Shown: positions 6,159-7,347 of the stretch, piece by piece
Layout of the letters: every line of letters begins with the position of its first letter
How positions within the stretch are numbered: position 1 is the first letter of the stretch
Assembly (NCBI GenBank): GCA_021779655.1
Contig: JAJYAF010000093.1
Coordinates: forward strand, 350-7,696
DNA: 7,347 nt
From: Pseudomonadota bacterium
GTDB taxonomy: Bacteria; Pseudomonadota; Alphaproteobacteria; Acetobacterales; Acetobacteraceae
Reading direction: 5' to 3'
Position numbers and translations under genes: made by a program
The notes under the pieces: generated by a model
Database searches by the model: none
Seen by the model: the letters and a program-made list of their open reading frames with translations, nothing else
What the model was told of the DNA's origin: nothing

Positions 6159-6614
6159 ATGAGCAATGGATTGCCGGCCAACGATCCCTATGTGACGCCA
6201 GAGGAGCCAAGCACGGCGCAGGCGATTGCGGCGATCGGCGAGGAATTGGCGGTGTTTGACGACTGGATGGATCGGTTCGAGTTCATTATAGACTTGGGCC
6301 GGAAATTGCCGGAATACCCGCAGGCCCTGGCCGATGACGCGCATCGGGTGCGGGGATGCCAAGCCAGGGTCTGGCTGGCGGCGACAAAGCGGGACGGGCT
6401 GCTATACTTCGCCGGTATGGCAGATGCGGCAATCGTCTCCGGCCTGGTGGCGCTGGTATTGCGCGTATATTCGGGCCGCAGTCGGGACGAAATTCTTGCA
6501 ACCAGCCCAATGTTCTTGCGAGACCTGGGGCTGGTTGCGGCGCTTTCCACCAATCGTGGAAACGGTGTGGCAGCGATGGTTGAACGAATTCAGACAATCG
6601 CCGAGGCGACATAA
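6159..6614 (+). CDS. sufE: SufE family sulfur-acceptor protein for Fe-S cluster assembly
   Basis: A 151-residue SufE-type protein. The core starts near residue 28 with EELAVFDDWMDRFEFIIDLGRKLPEYP. The active-site loop is HRVRGCQARVWL, with Cys67 as the sulfur-accepting cysteine. The remaining landmarks are FAGMADAAIVSGLVALVLRVYSGRS (residues 84-108) and the C-terminal LSTNRGNGVAAMVERI. SufE accepts persulfide sulfur from the cysteine desulfurase SufS and passes it to the SufBCD scaffold in the cytoplasm. The N-terminus carries about 25 extra residues with no recognisable feature. No sufS or sufBCD lies in the window, so this is a stand-alone sufE, which is not unusual in alphaproteobacteria. 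It is the last gene of the probable gloC-DUF72-sufE operon. I see no convincing terminator in the 127 bp that follow. Confidence 0.93.
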   Translation: MSNGLPANDPYVTPEEPSTAQAIAAIGEELAVFDDWMDRFEFIIDLGRKLPEYPQALADDAHRVRGCQARVWLAATKRDGLLYFAGMADAAIVSGLVALVLRVYSGRSRDEILATSPMFLRDLGLVAALSTNRGNGVAAMVERIQTIAEAT

Positions 6615-6741
6615 AAGAGCTCCCAAAATCGATATCGGTCTCGAAATTTCTTTGGCCTGTATCAAGGAATTCACAGAACAAGCCGAGAAAGAGATCTACG
6701 TAAGAAATGGCGTAAGCCGAAAAACGGTTTGTGCTTGCGTT
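6615..6741. other. Convergent intergenic gap without a recognised feature
   Basis: This AT-richer stretch separates sufE from the convergent phage-like gene. It contains the palindrome CGATATCG (6630-6637). A weak imperfect hairpin around AAAAA near 6710-6742 lacks a proper T-tract on either strand. No ORF, tRNA or attachment-site repeat could be supported here. Confidence 0.4.
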
Positions 6742-7167
6742 TCAGGTGATGGTAACGGAAGAGGAAGGGAGTGGCGTTGTGCCGCTGATTGCCGCAGCAG
6801 TGCAGGCGGCAGCGAAATCGGCCAGCGCATAAACCAATTGGGTAAAAGACGGAGGAGAGCCGCCGCCCGGAGAAAGGGCGGCGGTAAAAACATGCGGATT
6901 TCCCCCGAGATCGGCCACAATGTATTGCCCGCTCTGGCCGGGAAACCTGGCATTGCGATCTATAAAATATTGTATGGCAAGCAGGATCGCAACGGTTGCG
7001 TTGTCTGCCGGGTAAATGCCGTTAAGCGCAGCGTTGCTGATGCTGGTGACGCTAAGGCCACGGCTCTGTAGTAGCCAGGCTGATTGAGCTTGAACCGATT
7101 GCGACGGACTCATGGCGGGCTGCGGTTCGACGATTTCGCTCAACGAAAGTAAATATCCGGTTGTCAT
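6742..7167 (-). CDS. Small protein resembling phage tail-region (DUF4376-like) proteins
   Basis: A 141-residue protein without signal peptide or membrane anchor. Its pattern is a helix with GL-V-S---ALNGIYPADNATV (about residues 37-59), then a helix (60-72), FPG (75-77), a strand, and D-GGNPHVFTAA (86-97). A helix FTQLVYALADFAAACTAAA (108-126) and the ending LPSSSVTIT follow. From memory, this order matches small proteins found near tail-fibre genes in alphaproteobacterial phages and prophages, including DUF4376-type proteins. They are thought to be virion-associated or assembly-related, and no enzymatic role is known. The family assignment is therefore inference. Residues 98-106 (LSPGGGSPP) look like a low-complexity insertion and are encoded by a strong GC hairpin. 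No clear Shine-Dalgarno precedes the ATG, while a promoter-like pair sits directly upstream. Confidence 0.6.
   Translation of the reverse strand: MTTGYLLSLSEIVEPQPAMSPSQSVQAQSAWLLQSRGLSVTSISNAALNGIYPADNATVAILLAIQYFIDRNARFPGQSGQYIVADLGGNPHVFTAALSPGGGSPPSFTQLVYALADFAAACTAAAISGTTPLPSSSVTIT
6860..6884. repeat. Perfect 9-bp GC hairpin inside the phage-like gene
   Basis: CCGCCGCCC (6860-6868) and GGGCGGCGG (6876-6884) pair perfectly around a 7-base loop. On the minus strand this encodes the Gly/Pro/Ser-rich turn at about residues 95-103. There is no T-tract beyond it on either strand. Confidence 0.7.
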
Positions 7168-7174
7168 GTTATCA

Positions 7175-7203
7175 CTATTAACTGCTCGTCTTCAATATGT
7201 CAA
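7175..7203 (-). promoter_or_regulatory. Candidate promoter of the phage-like gene
   Basis: On the minus strand, a consensus TTGACA (-35, 7203-7198) is followed after 17 bases by TAATAG (-10, 7180-7175), which matches the consensus only partly. The -10 ends 7 bases before the ATG at 7167, so transcription would start at or next to the start codon. Confidence 0.4.
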
Positions 7204-7230
7204 GCCATTCTAACAGACAACGACAATAAT

Positions 7231-7347
7231 TTAACGAAATTTGAGTGACGGTTTAAGCCTTGGGCTGGGAAGCTGGCGAATTTTTTCGAAGCCCAGGGCC
7301 TGTGCCAATCTAACTGCGATTTCACCATCAAGACCCGCAAAATCGCC
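7231..7347 (-). CDS. Possible 3' end of an unidentified gene (partial)
   Basis: A minus-strand frame is open from the right window edge to a TAA at 7233-7231. It encodes 38 residues that begin GDFAGLDGEIAVRLAQALGF and end PRLKPSLKFR. The alternation of hydrophobic and charged residues (GEIAVRLAQALGFEKIRQL) looks like a real amphipathic helix with a basic tail. However, two other frames are also open here, so the coding call is tentative. I do not recognise the family. If real, it lies upstream of the phage-like gene on the same strand, 63 bp away, and could be part of the same phage-related cluster. Confidence 0.35.
   Translation of the reverse strand, partial: GDFAGLDGEIAVRLAQALGFEKIRQLPSPRLKPSLKFR

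Noticed and set aside
6334..7071. Plus-strand open frame of 245 codons
   Set aside because: It begins inside sufE in another frame and runs antisense through the phage-like gene. The residues are Arg/Gly/Cys-rich with no family pattern, so it is a shadow of the genes on either side.
7258..7298. Imperfect 9-bp inverted repeat near the right edge, considered as a terminator
   Set aside because: The loop is 23 bases, the stem needs a G-T pair, no T-tract follows the stem, and it lies within the possible partial coding frame.

Overview
The window looks like chromosomal DNA of a GC-rich alphaproteobacterium, probably Acetobacteraceae or a relative in the Rhodospirillales. The basis is codon use, a HIG1-domain protein, the alphaproteobacterial form of HNH endonuclease, and a long DUF72 protein. 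The placement is inference from family recognition; no rRNA or other phylogenetic marker is present.

Layout. (1) Bases 1-1572, minus strand: the N-terminal 524 codons of a large multi-pass membrane protein, probably of the MscS mechanosensitive channel superfamily, running off the left edge. (2) Bases 1666-1857, plus: a 63-residue HIG1-domain twin-transmembrane protein. (3) Bases 1847-2887, minus: a WD40 beta-propeller protein whose 3' end overlaps the HIG1 gene tail-to-tail by 11 bp. (4) Bases 2939-3583, plus: a secreted four-cysteine protein I do not recognise, divergent from the WD40 gene. It contains a perfect 11-bp hairpin resembling REP-type repeats. (5) Bases 3738-4298, plus: an HNH endonuclease with a GTG start. 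(6) Bases 4559-6614, plus: a probable three-gene operon of a YcbL/GloC-type metallo-beta-lactamase hydrolase, a DUF72 protein and SufE. (7) Bases 6742-7347, minus: a small gene resembling phage tail-region proteins, with a good -35 and a possible leaderless start, preceded by what may be the 3' end of another gene. This right end may be the edge of a prophage or a prophage remnant.

How the genes relate. SufE takes sulfur from a SufS-type cysteine desulfurase for Fe-S cluster assembly. GloC-type hydrolases act on glutathione thioesters. HIG1 proteins are linked to cytochrome oxidase. The left part is therefore mostly housekeeping and envelope functions, and only the last ~600 bases look accessory.

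I found no complete new defence or mobile system. The items most worth checking are the 27-bp in-frame palindrome in the secreted-protein gene, the phage-like gene with its promoter, and the nested inverted repeat at 3587-3643. No tRNA, rRNA, CRISPR array or insertion sequence was seen.
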